Positions 8,539 to 18,465 are shown, counted from the stretch's first letter. The stretch: DNA of 61,163 nt from Halobacteriales archaeon QS_3_64_16 (GCA_003021705.1 PXRJ01000024.1:1-61163); one strand, 5' to 3'. The notes: generated from the sequence alone by a model not told the origin. Program-made: numbers and translations.

Positions 8539-9815
8539 CCCGATCGCAAACGGCGGACGATGGACCGGCAGCGGACGAGGGTAAGGACGCCGAGAGCCCG
8601 CCGGTTCGCCGGCTCGACGACTGGTCGGCCGGTCGATTGGAGGCTCTCGCCGCCGAGTACGACACGCCCCTCTACGTGATCGACCTCGATCGCGTGCGCG
8701 AGAACTACGCCCGCTTCGCCGCCGCCTTCCCCGAGGCGACGGTCATGTACGCGGCGAAAGCTCATACCGGGCGGGCGGTGCTCTCGACGCTGGTAGATGC
8801 CGGCGCACCGATCGAGTGTGCTGCCTGGGGGGAGTTAGACAGGGCGATCGACGCCGGGGCCGATCCCGACGAGCTACAGTACACGGCGGTCAACCCCCCG
8901 GATCGGGACCTCGACTATGCGGTTTCGCTCGCCGCCGAGTACCCGGGACTGACGATCACCGCCGGGGCAACAGATACCCTCGACCGACTCGCCGAGCGTG
9001 GCTACGACGGCCGGCTCCCGATCCGTATCAACCCCGGGATCGGCACCGGTCACCACGAGAAGGTCGCGACCGGCGCGGACGCGAAGTTCGGGATTCCCTA
9101 CAAGGGGGTTCCCGCGGTCGCCGAGCGCGCTCGCGAGGCCTTCGATCTCGTCGGCCTCCACGCCCACGTCGGTAGCGGCGTCCTGAACGACGACCTGGAG
9201 GATCACTGCCGGGCGATCTCGCGCGTCGGGGAGATGGCAACGCGAGTCGCTTCGGGAGGGTCGCTCGAGTTCGTCGACGTCGGCGGTGGCTACGGCGTTC
9301 CCTACAGACCTGACGAAGAGCCCCTCGATTTAGAGGAAGTGAGCGAGCGCGTCCGAGAAGCACTGAGCGACGTCGACGCCCAACTCCGGCTCGAACCCGG
9401 TCGCTACGTCGTCGCCGACGCCGGCCTCGTGCTCACCGGAGTCAACACGCGAAAGGAAGCCCCGGAGACGACCGTCATCGGCGTCGACGCTAGCTTAGGG
9501 ACCTTGATCCGGCCGGCGATGTTCGACTCCTATCACCCGATCCGGAACATCAGCGCGCCCGATCGCGAGCGCGAGGCCGTATCGGTCGGCGGACCGATGT
9601 GTACGAGCGCAGACGTCTTCGCGACCGACCGGCCGATCGCCCGCCCCGAGCGCAAGGAGATCCTCGCGATCGGGAACGCCGGGGCGTATGGTTACGAACT
9701 CGCCAGCCAGTTCCACTCCCAGCCCCGTCCCGCCGAAGTCGCTCTCGAGGGTGGCGAGGCACGTGTCGTCCGCCAACGCGAGACGTTAGCCGACGTGACG
9801 CGCGTCGAGCAGTGA
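8535..9815 (+). CDS. lysA: Diaminopimelate decarboxylase
   Basis: LysA decarboxylates meso-diaminopimelate to lysine using PLP. The GTG at 8535 overlaps the dapD stop. After an acidic leader of about 27 residues comes the alanine-racemase-like barrel with the PLP lysine in MYAAKAHTG (K75), then LHAHVGSG and VDVGGGYGVPY. The C-terminal beta domain has LEPGRYVVADAG, the active-site cysteine block GGPMCTSADVFATD and GAYGYELASQF, which separate LysA from other group IV decarboxylases. It is the last gene of the operon. The dapE and dapF genes that other archaea may carry here are absent; purB follows convergently only a base away. Confidence 0.92.
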   Translation: MTRSQTADDGPAADEGKDAESPPVRRLDDWSAGRLEALAAEYDTPLYVIDLDRVRENYARFAAAFPEATVMYAAKAHTGRAVLSTLVDAGAPIECAAWGELDRAIDAGADPDELQYTAVNPPDRDLDYAVSLAAEYPGLTITAGATDTLDRLAERGYDGRLPIRINPGIGTGHHEKVATGADAKFGIPYKGVPAVAERAREAFDLVGLHAHVGSGVLNDDLEDHCRAISRVGEMATRVASGGSLEFVDVGGGYGVPYRPDEEPLDLEEVSERVREALSDVDAQLRLEPGRYVVADAGLVLTGVNTRKEAPETTVIGVDASLGTLIRPAMFDSYHPIRNISAPDREREAVSVGGPMCTSADVFATDRPIARPERKEILAIGNAGAYGYELASQFHSQPRPAEVALEGGEARVVRQRETLADVTRVEQ

Positions 9816-11234
9816 TCAGTCGGTGCGATCGAGGTCGTCGAGATCGTTGAGATCGTCGACGAGTTCGCTTGCGAGCCCGGTGTACTCGGCCGGCGTCAGC
9901 TCTCCCAGCCGCTCGCGAGTCTCCTCGTCGAGCTCGAGATCGGGATCGTCGAGAATCGACGAAAGGGTCTCGCGGGTGACGCGCTGCCCGCGGGTGTGAT
10001 CTTTGAGTCGTTCGTAGGCGTCGGTGTGACCCGCCCGGCGCAACACGGTCTGGATCGCCTCGCCGAGCACTTCCGGATGGGCCTCTAAGTCCGCTGCCAT
10101 CCGCTCGGCGTCGGGTTCGATCTTCGTGAGCCCGGTGCCGAGCTTTCGATAGCCGACGAGACAGTGGGCGAGGGTAGTACCAATAGTTCGTTTCACCGTC
10201 GAATCCGAGAGGTCGCGCTGGAGCCGGGAGGTCGTGAGCGTCTCGGCGAGAAAGGCGAGATCAGAACTCGCCTTTTCGAGGTTGCCCTCGCTGTTCTCGA
10301 AGTCGATGGGGTTTACCTTGTGGGGCATCGTCGAACTCCCGGTCTCACCTTCGCTTCCGCTCTGGAGAAGGTAGCCCTGGCTGACGTAGAGCCACGCGTC
10401 GCGATCGAGATCTAGCAGTATCGCGTTCGCCCCGCGCAACGCGGCGAAGAGATCGGCGAGATCGTCACAGGGGTTGACCTGCGTGGTGAGCGGGAGGTGA
10501 CGAAGGCCGAGTCCTTCGACGAACTCGCGAGAGAAGGCCCGCCAGTCGATCTCGGGGGCGGCGACGCTGTGGGCAGCATAGGTCCCCGAGGCCCCCGCGA
10601 GCTTGCCGCCGAGCTCTTCGGTGCTTTCCTCGATCCGGTCGATCGCGTCGTCGAGACGAGTACCGTAGACCGCCATCTCCTTGCCGAAAGTCGTCGGCGT
10701 CGCGGGCTGGCCGTGTGTACGTGCGAGCATCGACAGGTCGTGGTTCTCGCGAGCCAACTCGGCGAGGCGCTCGCGAATAGCGTCGAGTTCGGGCAGCAGG
10801 ACCTCTCGAACCCCCTCCTTCACGAGCAGGCGATAGGCGAGGTTGTTGACGTCCTCGCTCGTGAGCCCGAAATGGATCCAGGGCGCGATCTCGGAATCTT
10901 CGATCGCGTCACGCAGGAAGTACTCGATGGCCTTCACGTCGTGGTTCGTCGCCGCCCGACCGTCGGTGCCCCCGGTCTCAATGCGTTTGATTCGGCGAGC
11001 GTCGGCGACCGAGAAGTCCTCGTAGATCCCCTGCAGTGACTCGCGCTCCCCGGCCGCGAGTTCGAGCGAGAGGGACTCGCAGTCGGCTAGTGCGAGCAGA
11101 TACTCGACTTCGACGCGGGCGCGGGCACGAACGAGTGCGGCCTCGCTCACGTAGGAAACGAGCGCGCCGGTGTACCGAGCGTAGCGCCCGTCGAGCGGCG
11201 AGACGGCTTCGAGCGAACTTCGGTCGTCGGTCAT
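9816..11234 (-). CDS. purB: Adenylosuccinate lyase
   Basis: PurB removes fumarate from SAICAR and from adenylosuccinate in purine synthesis. The 472 residues fit the fumarase/aspartase superfamily. Visible blocks are SPLDGRYA at the N-terminus, the conserved regions SEDVNNLAYRL and ARTHGQPATPTTFGKEMA (with the catalytic histidine), and the flexible signature loop GSSTMPHKVNPIDFENSEGN near residue 300. The C-terminal tail is Asp/Leu-rich. It is monocistronic, converging on lysA with no space between the two stop codons. The start ATG at 11234 is followed by MTDDRSSLEAVSPLDGRYAR, which is the expected beginning. Confidence 0.93.
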   Translation of the reverse strand: MTDDRSSLEAVSPLDGRYARYTGALVSYVSEAALVRARARVEVEYLLALADCESLSLELAAGERESLQGIYEDFSVADARRIKRIETGGTDGRAATNHDVKAIEYFLRDAIEDSEIAPWIHFGLTSEDVNNLAYRLLVKEGVREVLLPELDAIRERLAELARENHDLSMLARTHGQPATPTTFGKEMAVYGTRLDDAIDRIEESTEELGGKLAGASGTYAAHSVAAPEIDWRAFSREFVEGLGLRHLPLTTQVNPCDDLADLFAALRGANAILLDLDRDAWLYVSQGYLLQSGSEGETGSSTMPHKVNPIDFENSEGNLEKASSDLAFLAETLTTSRLQRDLSDSTVKRTIGTTLAHCLVGYRKLGTGLTKIEPDAERMAADLEAHPEVLGEAIQTVLRRAGHTDAYERLKDHTRGQRVTRETLSSILDDPDLELDEETRERLGELTPAEYTGLASELVDDLNDLDDLDRTD

Positions 11235-11344
11235 GGACGTGAGTGTGTGATGAGGGTGTGTGAACCCGTCGAAAAACCGTATCGATCGGGCGCTCGCGGG
11301 CCATCGGCGACTGGACCGGCGACCAGGGTCCAGGCCTCGAGGGT

Positions 11345-14300
11345 TCAGGTCCGGATCTCGAAGCGTGCTCCGCCGGTCTCGCTCTCGGCGACCGCTATCT
11401 CCCAGTCGTGAGCGTCGGCGATCGTCTCTACGATCGACAGGCCGAAGCCAGTGCCCGACTCGCCCGTCGTGTGACCGTGTTCGAGTACCTGGTCGCGCTC
11501 CTCAACGGGGATTCCAGGGCCGTCGTCCGCGATGGAAAACCCCTTGTCCGACCGGCCGATCCGAACCACCACGTCCTCGCCACCGTGCTCGATCGCGTTC
11601 CGAAAGAGGTTCTCGAAGAGCGCTTCGAGGCGGCCCCCGTCGGCCTCGATCGTGCCGAGATCCCGGTCCCGGTCGTCCCCGATCGATAGCTCTCCGGCCC
11701 TCGTCTCGACGTTCCCCCAGGCCCGTTCGGCAGTAGCCGCGAGATCTATAGTACTCTTCTCGCCGATCGATCGCCCCTGGCGGGTTAAGGCCAGCACGTC
11801 CTCGATGATCCGTTCCATCCGATCGTGGGCGTCTCGAACCTTCCTCAGGAACTGCTCGTCGTCCTCCTCGGAGACGAGTTCGAGATTGCCCTGTGCGACG
11901 CCGAGAGGGTTTCGCAGATCGTGGCTGAGAACGCTCGCGAACTCCTCTAAGCGCTCGTTCTGCCGTTCGAGTTCCCGTTGCTGGCGCTCGAGGGGGTTTT
12001 CATGCCTGACACGTTCGATCGTTGCGGCGACGTGGGCGAGAAGGGTTTCAACCAGTTCGAGGTCGGCCTCGTCGAACTTGCCTCGTTCCTTCGAGACTGC
12101 TTGGAACACGCCGATGTCCCCGATCGGGCTGCTAATCGCCGAGCGGTAGCTCTCCTGACCCGGCTCAGCTTCGTTCGCCTGTGCGACGTCTTCGATCAAG
12201 CACGAGGTCCCAGTCTGGAGGGTTTTCCCAGCTAATCCCTCGTCCGTGGCCATCGTCCGCGCGTGCTCCGGACCGGCGCGGGACGACCGCGCCTTGGGAA
12301 CGATCGAGTCGCCTTCGACCACCCCGACGTAACATAGGTAGAGGTCGAGGATGCGCTCGGCAGCGTCAACCGTTAGCTCGTAGACCTCTGTCTCGCTTTG
12401 GCAGGATACGAGATTCGTCGCGACCCTGTGAAGGGCCTCGACCTTATGCTTCTGTTCTTCGAGGTCGCGTTCGTGTTGGCGACGTTCGAGTTCGCTCCCA
12501 ATGGCGCGGGTAACGAGATCGACGAAGGCCAGCTCGACGGCCGAGAAATTCCGCTCACGGGGCGTTCGATCGGCGAAGGAGACCGTCCCGTACAGCGCGC
12601 CGTCGATCGCGAGCTTCGAGCCGACGTACGCTTCGAAACCGAACTCTTCGTAGGCCGGATCGTCCTTCCAGCCGGCCTCGGCGGCGTGCTGGAGGGGCAG
12701 CGGCCTGTCGGTCTCGATCGCTTTCCGACAGTACGCCCGCGGGAGCGGACACTCGCTGCCCGACTGGATCTTTTCGTGCGGTCCGGAGGCCTCGACGATC
12801 CGCTGGGTACCGCCCTCGATGCGCGTGAGGTAACTCGTTTCGAGGTCGAGGCGCTCACTGCCCAGTTCGAGCATCTCTCGCACTCGCTCCTCGGAGGTCA
12901 ACTCCGTGTCAGCGAGGATTTCGTAGAGCCGGCGGCGGTACTGTTCTGCCTTGTGGCGCTCAGTGATGTCGGTGTAGATACCGAACCCCTCGTACCCGCC
13001 TTGCCGGTCGATCACCACGTCCCGGAACAGGAACTCGCGCCGCTCGCCGTTCGCCGTCTGCCGGGACACCTCCCGAACGACATCGCTTCCACCGACCACG
13101 GACCGATCGATCTCCTTTGCCCCATCCACTCGATCGGGCGGAACAATAAAGTCGTTCAGCGACCGGCCGACTATCTCCGTGGTGGTGTATCCGAAGACGT
13201 CCTCGAACGCCGGGTTCACCGACTGTGTGATCGGTTCGTCGCCGTCCATCTCGACGACGACCGAGGGGTCCGGAACGTTCTCGAACAGCCGCGCGAAGCG
13301 ATCACGCTCGCGCTCGAGTTGGGCATCCCGGTCGCGAAGTAGTGCCTCGCGTTCGGCGCGTTCCAGCGCGGCCTCGGTGTTGGCCGCGAGGATTTGGGCC
13401 GTCGAGACGTCGATGTCGCTGAACGCCCCAACATCGGTCGAGCCGCTATTGAGAACCCCATATTCGCCGAGTGGAACGATAATCTCGCTTGCGATCGGTG
13501 AGTCCGGGTCGTACGTGGCTGACTGGTTGCCGACCTCGTCGTAGATGGCCGGTTCACCCGTCGCGAAGACCTCCCAGGAGAGACTGTTACCTGCTGTGTA
13601 GGTCGGGAACTCCTCGAACAACGCGTGGCTCTCGTCGGTGAATGCAGTCGGGCGGAGACAGTCCTCATCGGGGTCGTGCAACCAGAGTCCAGTGAGGGGT
13701 AGATCGAGCGCGTCGTGAGCCGTCTCGATGGCGATCTCGCCGACTTCCTCGGGCGTCTCGGCGGTCATCATCGCACGGGTCCCTTCGTGGAGTGCTTCCA
13801 ATGCCCGCTCGTGGTCGATCCGGTCAAGTGCGGCCTCGGCGTTCGACGCCAGCACCCTCGCGAGCGCGGCGTCGGATCGATTGAACCGATCGGCCGCCGT
13901 ATCGGCGATACTGATAACGCCGTACTCGCCGAGCGGGGCGTACATCGCCGATCGCGCGTTGCCAGGGTCGTAGTTCTCGGCGAGTTCGTCCCCGTCGAGA
14001 TCGGCTAGATCGTCGTAGATGCGTGGCGTCCTCTCCCGATAGGCACGGCCGGCAGGTGTATCGCCGACGGGGTAGGCAGGGCGCTCGCCGATACGCTCGT
14101 GCGTCTCGCCGGTCCGGGCGACAGGCACGAGCGTCTCACCATCGGCATCGAGTAGTCGAACTACCGTGATCGAGTGCCCGAGTACGTGCTTGGAGGTCCG
14201 CGCGGCGATTCCACAGACCTCCTCGTGAGTCGTCGCTTCCATCATCTCGCGGGTCCCTTCGTGGAGCGCTTCGAGGCGGCGCTTGTTGCGCTCGTAGTCG

Positions 14301-16375
14301 GTGATGTCGCGGGCGATCCCACAGATACCGGTGATCTCCCCGTCGGCGTCGGTCAGGCGCACCCCCCTGAACTCGTAGGGGATGGTCTCGCCGGACTTCG
14401 TGCGGAGGGCGGCGGTGAGCGAGGTCTGACCCGTCTCGAAGGCCTCATTCATCACCGCGGCGACACGCTCGTGATCTTCTTCGTCGACGAACGCCGTGAC
14501 GTGCGTCCCCGCGATCTCTTCGTCGGCGTACCCCGTGACGTCGGTTAGACGGTCGTTCCATCGGACGAACTTCCCGCTCGCGTCGAGAACGTAAAAGACG
14601 TCGTCGAGCGCATCGAGCGTGGTGTCGATGAACGCCTGTTCGTCCCGAAGTTCGTTCTCGGCGCGCTTGCGCTCGGTGATATCCCGGACGACGTATATCA
14701 GCTCACCCGACGAGAGGGTCGTAAACGAGACCTCCTGTGGAAAGGGGCTTCCATCACGGCGGCGACCGACCGTCTCCCCTCGCCACTGGCCATGCCGGTC
14801 GAGGGCCGATCGTACCTCCCCTTCGAGATCGCCGATCGCTTCCTCGTCGTAGCACAGCCGCCAGCTCTCGCCGAGAAACGCGTCCGGACTGTCGTAGTCA
14901 TAGATGTCGGCATGAGCCTCGTTCGCGTATATGTACTGCCCATCGGGATCGAGGATGGCCATGCCGTCCATCGAGGCCTCCATTGCTTCGGCCCGCTCGA
15001 GGACCTCCTCGGCGCGCTTGCGCTCGGTGATATCGACGAACAGCACGATCGTACCAACGACGGTACCCGCCTCGCTCATCCGCGGGACGGCCCGCATCAG
15101 CGTCTCGACGATCGCCCCATCGCCCGTGACCAATCGGCGCTCTTCGCTCATGAACTCGCCGTCGAGTGCCCGTTCGTACCCGTCGTCATCGAGTAGATCG
15201 GCCGTCGACTCGGGGCTGTAGTACTCCGCCAGTGGCCGACCGACGACCGTCCCGTGTGGGTCGCCGAGCGTCGCACAGAACCGTTCGTTGCAGTCCTCGA
15301 TGATCGGTTCGCCCCCGCGATTGCGAGTCGTGGCGTACATGACCGGCGCTTGCTCGAACAGCTCTCGATACTGTTCCTGGAGTCGATCGCGTGTCTCGGC
15401 GGCGTGGATCGCGTGACCGATCGTTTCCCCGAGTTCCGTGAGCACTTCCCGTTCGGTCTCGTCGAAGGCGTCGGGCCGGTCGGCATACGCCGCCAACAGC
15501 CCATAGGTTTCGCTCCCGGAGACGAGCGGGATCGCCGCTACCGATCGGTAGCCACGCTCCTCGATGGCATCCTGCCAGGGATCGAACGAGGTATCCCGAC
15601 GCACGTCCTGGGAGACCTGTATCGTTCCCGTCCGGATCGCTCGCCCGGCCGGTCCACTCCCGGTCGGGCTCTCGTCGGTAGTGATGGTTATCTCGTCGAG
15701 ATACCCCGCTTCAGTACCCGAGTGAGCGTGCGGGACGATCTCTCCTGTCCCCGTTCGTACCCCGCCGCTTTCGGCCCCCGCTTTCGTGTTCCTATCGGCG
15801 ACCCGGGTACTCGGGTCGGGTTCGCCGATCCAAGCGAAGGAGTAGGGCTCGGCGGCGACCAACCGGTCACAGACGGCCTGTTCGATCCCCGCGCGGGTCG
15901 ACGCTTTCACGACGGCCTGTGTGACACCCCGGATCACCTCGATGGTCCGTGCCTGGTCGGTCGAGCGCCGTTCGATCCGGCGAGCCTCGACGGCGTTGTC
16001 GATGCAGTTCGCGAGCACCGTGTACTGGTCGGTACCCGATCCCTTGTTGAGATAGTCGGTGACGCCGGCAGTTATCGCCTCGCTGGCGATCTCCTCGCTT
16101 CCTTTGCCCGTAAAGAGGATGAATGGGAGGTTCGGGTGGTCCTCGCGGATCGTTTCGAGGAACTCCAGCCCGTTCGTCTCGGGCATATCGTAGTCGCTCA
16201 CGATGCATTCGATGGGCTCCTCGGCGAGGATCGCGAAACCCTCGGTGGGACTCCTCGCGGTGTGTACCTCGAATCCCTGGCGCTCGCGTTCGATGAACGT
16301 CGCGGCCAGGTCAGCGAAGTCCGGTTCGTCGTCCACGTGGAGTATGCGAACCGGAGCCGACCCGGACCCGCTCAT
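11345..16375 (-). CDS. Giant receiver/GAF/PAS sensor histidine kinase, 1676 residues
   Basis: This very large cytosolic kinase has no membrane segment. Residues about 8-125 are a receiver domain (D15, D16, phosphoacceptor D61 in IVSDYDMPETNG, then TGKG and LNKG). Next come, approximately: GAF 140-335, PAS 345-460, PAS 465-585, PAS 590-705, GAF 715-865, GAF 870-1030, PAS 1045-1165, GAF 1170-1320 and GAF 1325-1470. HisKA has its phospho-histidine H1485 in ASVLSHDLRNPL. The HATPase domain has the N box (NLFRNAIEHG), G1 (DDGPGIP) and G2 (GTGFGLSIV). Each PAS ends in the DITERKRAE-type linker. A receiver at the N-terminus instead of the C-terminus means it could itself be phosphorylated by another kinase. 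No partner regulator is adjacent. The frame is intact over 5 kb. Ligands are unknown. Confidence 0.92.
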   Translation of the reverse strand: MSGSGSAPVRILHVDDEPDFADLAATFIERERQGFEVHTARSPTEGFAILAEEPIECIVSDYDMPETNGLEFLETIREDHPNLPFILFTGKGSEEIASEAITAGVTDYLNKGSGTDQYTVLANCIDNAVEARRIERRSTDQARTIEVIRGVTQAVVKASTRAGIEQAVCDRLVAAEPYSFAWIGEPDPSTRVADRNTKAGAESGGVRTGTGEIVPHAHSGTEAGYLDEITITTDESPTGSGPAGRAIRTGTIQVSQDVRRDTSFDPWQDAIEERGYRSVAAIPLVSGSETYGLLAAYADRPDAFDETEREVLTELGETIGHAIHAAETRDRLQEQYRELFEQAPVMYATTRNRGGEPIIEDCNERFCATLGDPHGTVVGRPLAEYYSPESTADLLDDDGYERALDGEFMSEERRLVTGDGAIVETLMRAVPRMSEAGTVVGTIVLFVDITERKRAEEVLERAEAMEASMDGMAILDPDGQYIYANEAHADIYDYDSPDAFLGESWRLCYDEEAIGDLEGEVRSALDRHGQWRGETVGRRRDGSPFPQEVSFTTLSSGELIYVVRDITERKRAENELRDEQAFIDTTLDALDDVFYVLDASGKFVRWNDRLTDVTGYADEEIAGTHVTAFVDEEDHERVAAVMNEAFETGQTSLTAALRTKSGETIPYEFRGVRLTDADGEITGICGIARDITDYERNKRRLEALHEGTREMMEATTHEEVCGIAARTSKHVLGHSITVVRLLDADGETLVPVARTGETHERIGERPAYPVGDTPAGRAYRERTPRIYDDLADLDGDELAENYDPGNARSAMYAPLGEYGVISIADTAADRFNRSDAALARVLASNAEAALDRIDHERALEALHEGTRAMMTAETPEEVGEIAIETAHDALDLPLTGLWLHDPDEDCLRPTAFTDESHALFEEFPTYTAGNSLSWEVFATGEPAIYDEVGNQSATYDPDSPIASEIIVPLGEYGVLNSGSTDVGAFSDIDVSTAQILAANTEAALERAEREALLRDRDAQLERERDRFARLFENVPDPSVVVEMDGDEPITQSVNPAFEDVFGYTTTEIVGRSLNDFIVPPDRVDGAKEIDRSVVGGSDVVREVSRQTANGERREFLFRDVVIDRQGGYEGFGIYTDITERHKAEQYRRRLYEILADTELTSEERVREMLELGSERLDLETSYLTRIEGGTQRIVEASGPHEKIQSGSECPLPRAYCRKAIETDRPLPLQHAAEAGWKDDPAYEEFGFEAYVGSKLAIDGALYGTVSFADRTPRERNFSAVELAFVDLVTRAIGSELERRQHERDLEEQKHKVEALHRVATNLVSCQSETEVYELTVDAAERILDLYLCYVGVVEGDSIVPKARSSRAGPEHARTMATDEGLAGKTLQTGTSCLIEDVAQANEAEPGQESYRSAISSPIGDIGVFQAVSKERGKFDEADLELVETLLAHVAATIERVRHENPLERQQRELERQNERLEEFASVLSHDLRNPLGVAQGNLELVSEEDDEQFLRKVRDAHDRMERIIEDVLALTRQGRSIGEKSTIDLAATAERAWGNVETRAGELSIGDDRDRDLGTIEADGGRLEALFENLFRNAIEHGGEDVVVRIGRSDKGFSIADDGPGIPVEERDQVLEHGHTTGESGTGFGLSIVETIADAHDWEIAVAESETGGARFEIRT

Positions 16376-16475
16376 TCGTTTGCGTCCGCTGCTGGCTCGA
16401 AATCGTTCGTGGTCGCGGTCCCACTGGCGCGAGTATGGGTCATCGGTGTGCTATCGTCTAGATAGGTTCCAACTC

Positions 16476-16483
16476 GATATAAA
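16476..16483 (-). promoter_or_regulatory. Putative TATA box of the giant kinase gene
   Basis: TTTATATC on the minus strand lies about 100 bases upstream of the kinase start codon. It is the clearest AT-rich element in that gap. Transcription would start about 25 bases downstream, leaving a leader of roughly 75 bases. Confidence 0.45.
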
Positions 16484-16650
16484 CTTCCCGTCGCCGCGCT
16501 CGCGCCCGGTGAGGGATGGTCGTCCCGGACCCGGATCGAACTTCCCGCACGCTCGCTCCCTTGCCCCCTCGTCATCCGCCGGCGAGAACTGGCCCGACAG
16601 GAGTCGCCCGTATCACAACCGCTTTGGGAGGGCCGCTCGCCCTCTCACGC

Positions 16651-18276
16651 ATGACTCGAATCGCGGGCCTCGCGGGCAATCGCGGTCGAAACCTCACCCA
16701 CATCGCCGATCTCGAACCGGGAGGCGCACAACTCGCGGTAGTGCTCACCGACGAGGAGAGTGCTCCGGTACTAGAGAGCACAAAAGAACGAGGGGTTCCG
16801 ACCGAGGTTATCGCCCACGAGGAGGGTCAATCCCGCGTCGATCACGAACGCCGGCTGCTCGACGCGCTTGCCGAGTACGAGTTCGACCTCGTCTGTCTGG
16901 ACGGGTATATGCGCGTGCTCACATCGACCTTTCTCGATAGCGCGGGACCCGTGCTCAACGTCCACCCTTCGCTTCTCCCATCGTTCCCCGGTCTCTCGGT
17001 CCACGAACAGGTCTTAGAGGCCGGCGTGCGCGTGAGCGGGTGTACGGTTCACGTCGTCACCGAGGAGGTAGACGCCGGCCCGATCGTTACCCAGGAGCCG
17101 GTACCGGTCTTCGAGGACGACACGACAGCCTCGCTCAAGCAGCGCGTGCTCCAGGAGGGCGAGTTCAGAGCCTACCCCCGAGCCGTTCGTTCGGTCGCCG
17201 AGGATCGAGTGGCGATCGACGACGGCGAAGTATCGATCGAGGCCGACGACAACCGAGCGGCGGTCGATAGCGACGGTAGCGACGGTAGCGGCGAGGAGAC
17301 GGGTCGGTTCCCGGCCCGACGACTCGCGAGTACCGACCGCTCCCGGAGCCTTCGCTATGGCGAGAACCCCCACCAGCGGGCGGCGCTGTATGCCGACGCT
17401 GGGGCACCTACCGGCGGGGTGATCGGTGCCGAACAGCTGAACGCGGGCGCGAAAGCCCTCTCGTACAACAACTACAACGACGCCGACGCCGCCCTCGGTA
17501 CCGTTCGGGAGTTCGACCGGCCGGCCGCAGTGGTCGTGAAACACACCAACCCCGCCGGCTGTGCGGTCGCCGACTCGCTGGAAGTCGCCTACGAGCGCGC
17601 GCTCGCGACCGACCCGATGAGTGCCTTCGGGGGGATCGTCGCGCTCAATCGCCAGTGCGACCGACCGACCGCCGAGCAGGTCGTCGACTCGTTCAAAGAA
17701 TGTGTCGTCGCGCCCGGCTACACCGACGATGCCCTCGACGTGCTCACCGAAGAAGAGAACCTCCGCGTGTTAGACGTCGGCGATCTCGCGAGCGACCCGC
17801 CGGCAGTCACCGAGCGGCCCTTGGTCGGGGGGTCGTTGCTCCAGGAACGGGATCACCAGCGCCTCGCGCCCGAGGACCTGGAAATCGTCACCGATCGGGA
17901 ACCGACCGACGCGGAGATAGCGACGATGTGCTTTTCCTGGCAGGTCGCGAAAAACGTGAAATCGAACGCGATCGTTCTCGCCGACGGCACCGAGACCGTG
18001 GGCATCGGGGCGGGGCAGGTCTCGCGGGTCGATGCGGTCCGGCTGGCACGAATGAAAGCGACCGAACACGCCGAAGGCAAATCACCTCAGGGGACGGTAC
18101 TGGCTTCGGGCGCCTTTTTTCCCTTCCCGGACGGCATCGAGGTGGCCGCAGAAGCCGGCGTCGAGGCAGTCGTCCAGCCGGGCGGGTCGGTCAACGACGA
18201 GGACGTAATCGAGGCAGCGAACGAGGCCGGCACGGCGATGGCGTTCACCGGCACACGGGCGTTCCGACACGACTAG
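16651..18276 (+). CDS. purNH: PurN-PurH fusion: GAR transformylase / AICAR transformylase
   Basis: Two formyl-transfer steps of purine synthesis sit in one 541-residue protein. The start is the ATG at 16651 (MTRIAGLAGN). Residues 1-195 are a PurN-type formyltransferase with the catalytic triad N103, H105 and D141 (VLNVHPSLLPSFPG, EEVDAGPI). An acidic linker (about 205-225) leads to an AICAR transformylase domain: RSLRYGENPHQRAALY, LSYNNYNDADAAL, KHTNPAGCAV and FPFPDGIEVA. The IMP cyclohydrolase (MGS) domain of bacterial PurH is absent, as expected in archaea, which close the ring with PurO. The fusion is known in haloarchaea. The folate-synthesis fusion folCP lies just downstream. Confidence 0.92.
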   Translation: MTRIAGLAGNRGRNLTHIADLEPGGAQLAVVLTDEESAPVLESTKERGVPTEVIAHEEGQSRVDHERRLLDALAEYEFDLVCLDGYMRVLTSTFLDSAGPVLNVHPSLLPSFPGLSVHEQVLEAGVRVSGCTVHVVTEEVDAGPIVTQEPVPVFEDDTTASLKQRVLQEGEFRAYPRAVRSVAEDRVAIDDGEVSIEADDNRAAVDSDGSDGSGEETGRFPARRLASTDRSRSLRYGENPHQRAALYADAGAPTGGVIGAEQLNAGAKALSYNNYNDADAALGTVREFDRPAAVVVKHTNPAGCAVADSLEVAYERALATDPMSAFGGIVALNRQCDRPTAEQVVDSFKECVVAPGYTDDALDVLTEEENLRVLDVGDLASDPPAVTERPLVGGSLLQERDHQRLAPEDLEIVTDREPTDAEIATMCFSWQVAKNVKSNAIVLADGTETVGIGAGQVSRVDAVRLARMKATEHAEGKSPQGTVLASGAFFPFPDGIEVAAEAGVEAVVQPGGSVNDEDVIEAANEAGTAMAFTGTRAFRHD

Positions 18277-18309
18277 TACGACACTTTCGGCTCGGGACGA
18301 CCAACCGGC

Positions 18310-18465
18310 TCAGACGAACAAGAGAAGCAGAAGGTAACTACAGACAAGCAATAGGCTCGCGACGATCAGCAGCGCGATACCGGGCGCTAAGGTCCGCTCG
18401 AGCGTCGTGGGGATCGTCGACCCGGTCAGCCACTCGTTACCGTTTTCCTCGCGTTTCTGGCTCAC
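18310..18465 (-). CDS. Small single-pass membrane protein, 51 residues
   Basis: I place the start at the GTG of base 18465 (VSQKREENGNEW). The frame further upstream is AT-rich promoter-like DNA and not haloarchaeal coding sequence. The product has a polar 27-residue N-terminus ending at TTLERTLAP and one long hydrophobic helix (GIALLIVASLLLVCSYLLLLLFV), which reaches the C-terminus. AT-rich blocks at about 18490-18530 (ATATATTTC and GTATATTC on the minus strand) are likely promoter elements. It lies divergently from folCP and tail-to-tail with purNH. I do not know its function. Small tail-anchored proteins of this kind are common and uncharacterised in haloarchaea. Confidence 0.5.
   Translation of the reverse strand: MSQKREENGNEWLTGSTIPTTLERTLAPGIALLIVASLLLVCSYLLLLLFV

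Noticed and set aside
15254-16465. Open frame of 403 codons antisense to the giant kinase
   Set aside because: It is the complement of strongly conserved receiver and GAF codons. GC-rich haloarchaeal genes leave long antisense frames open, and the product has no family pattern.
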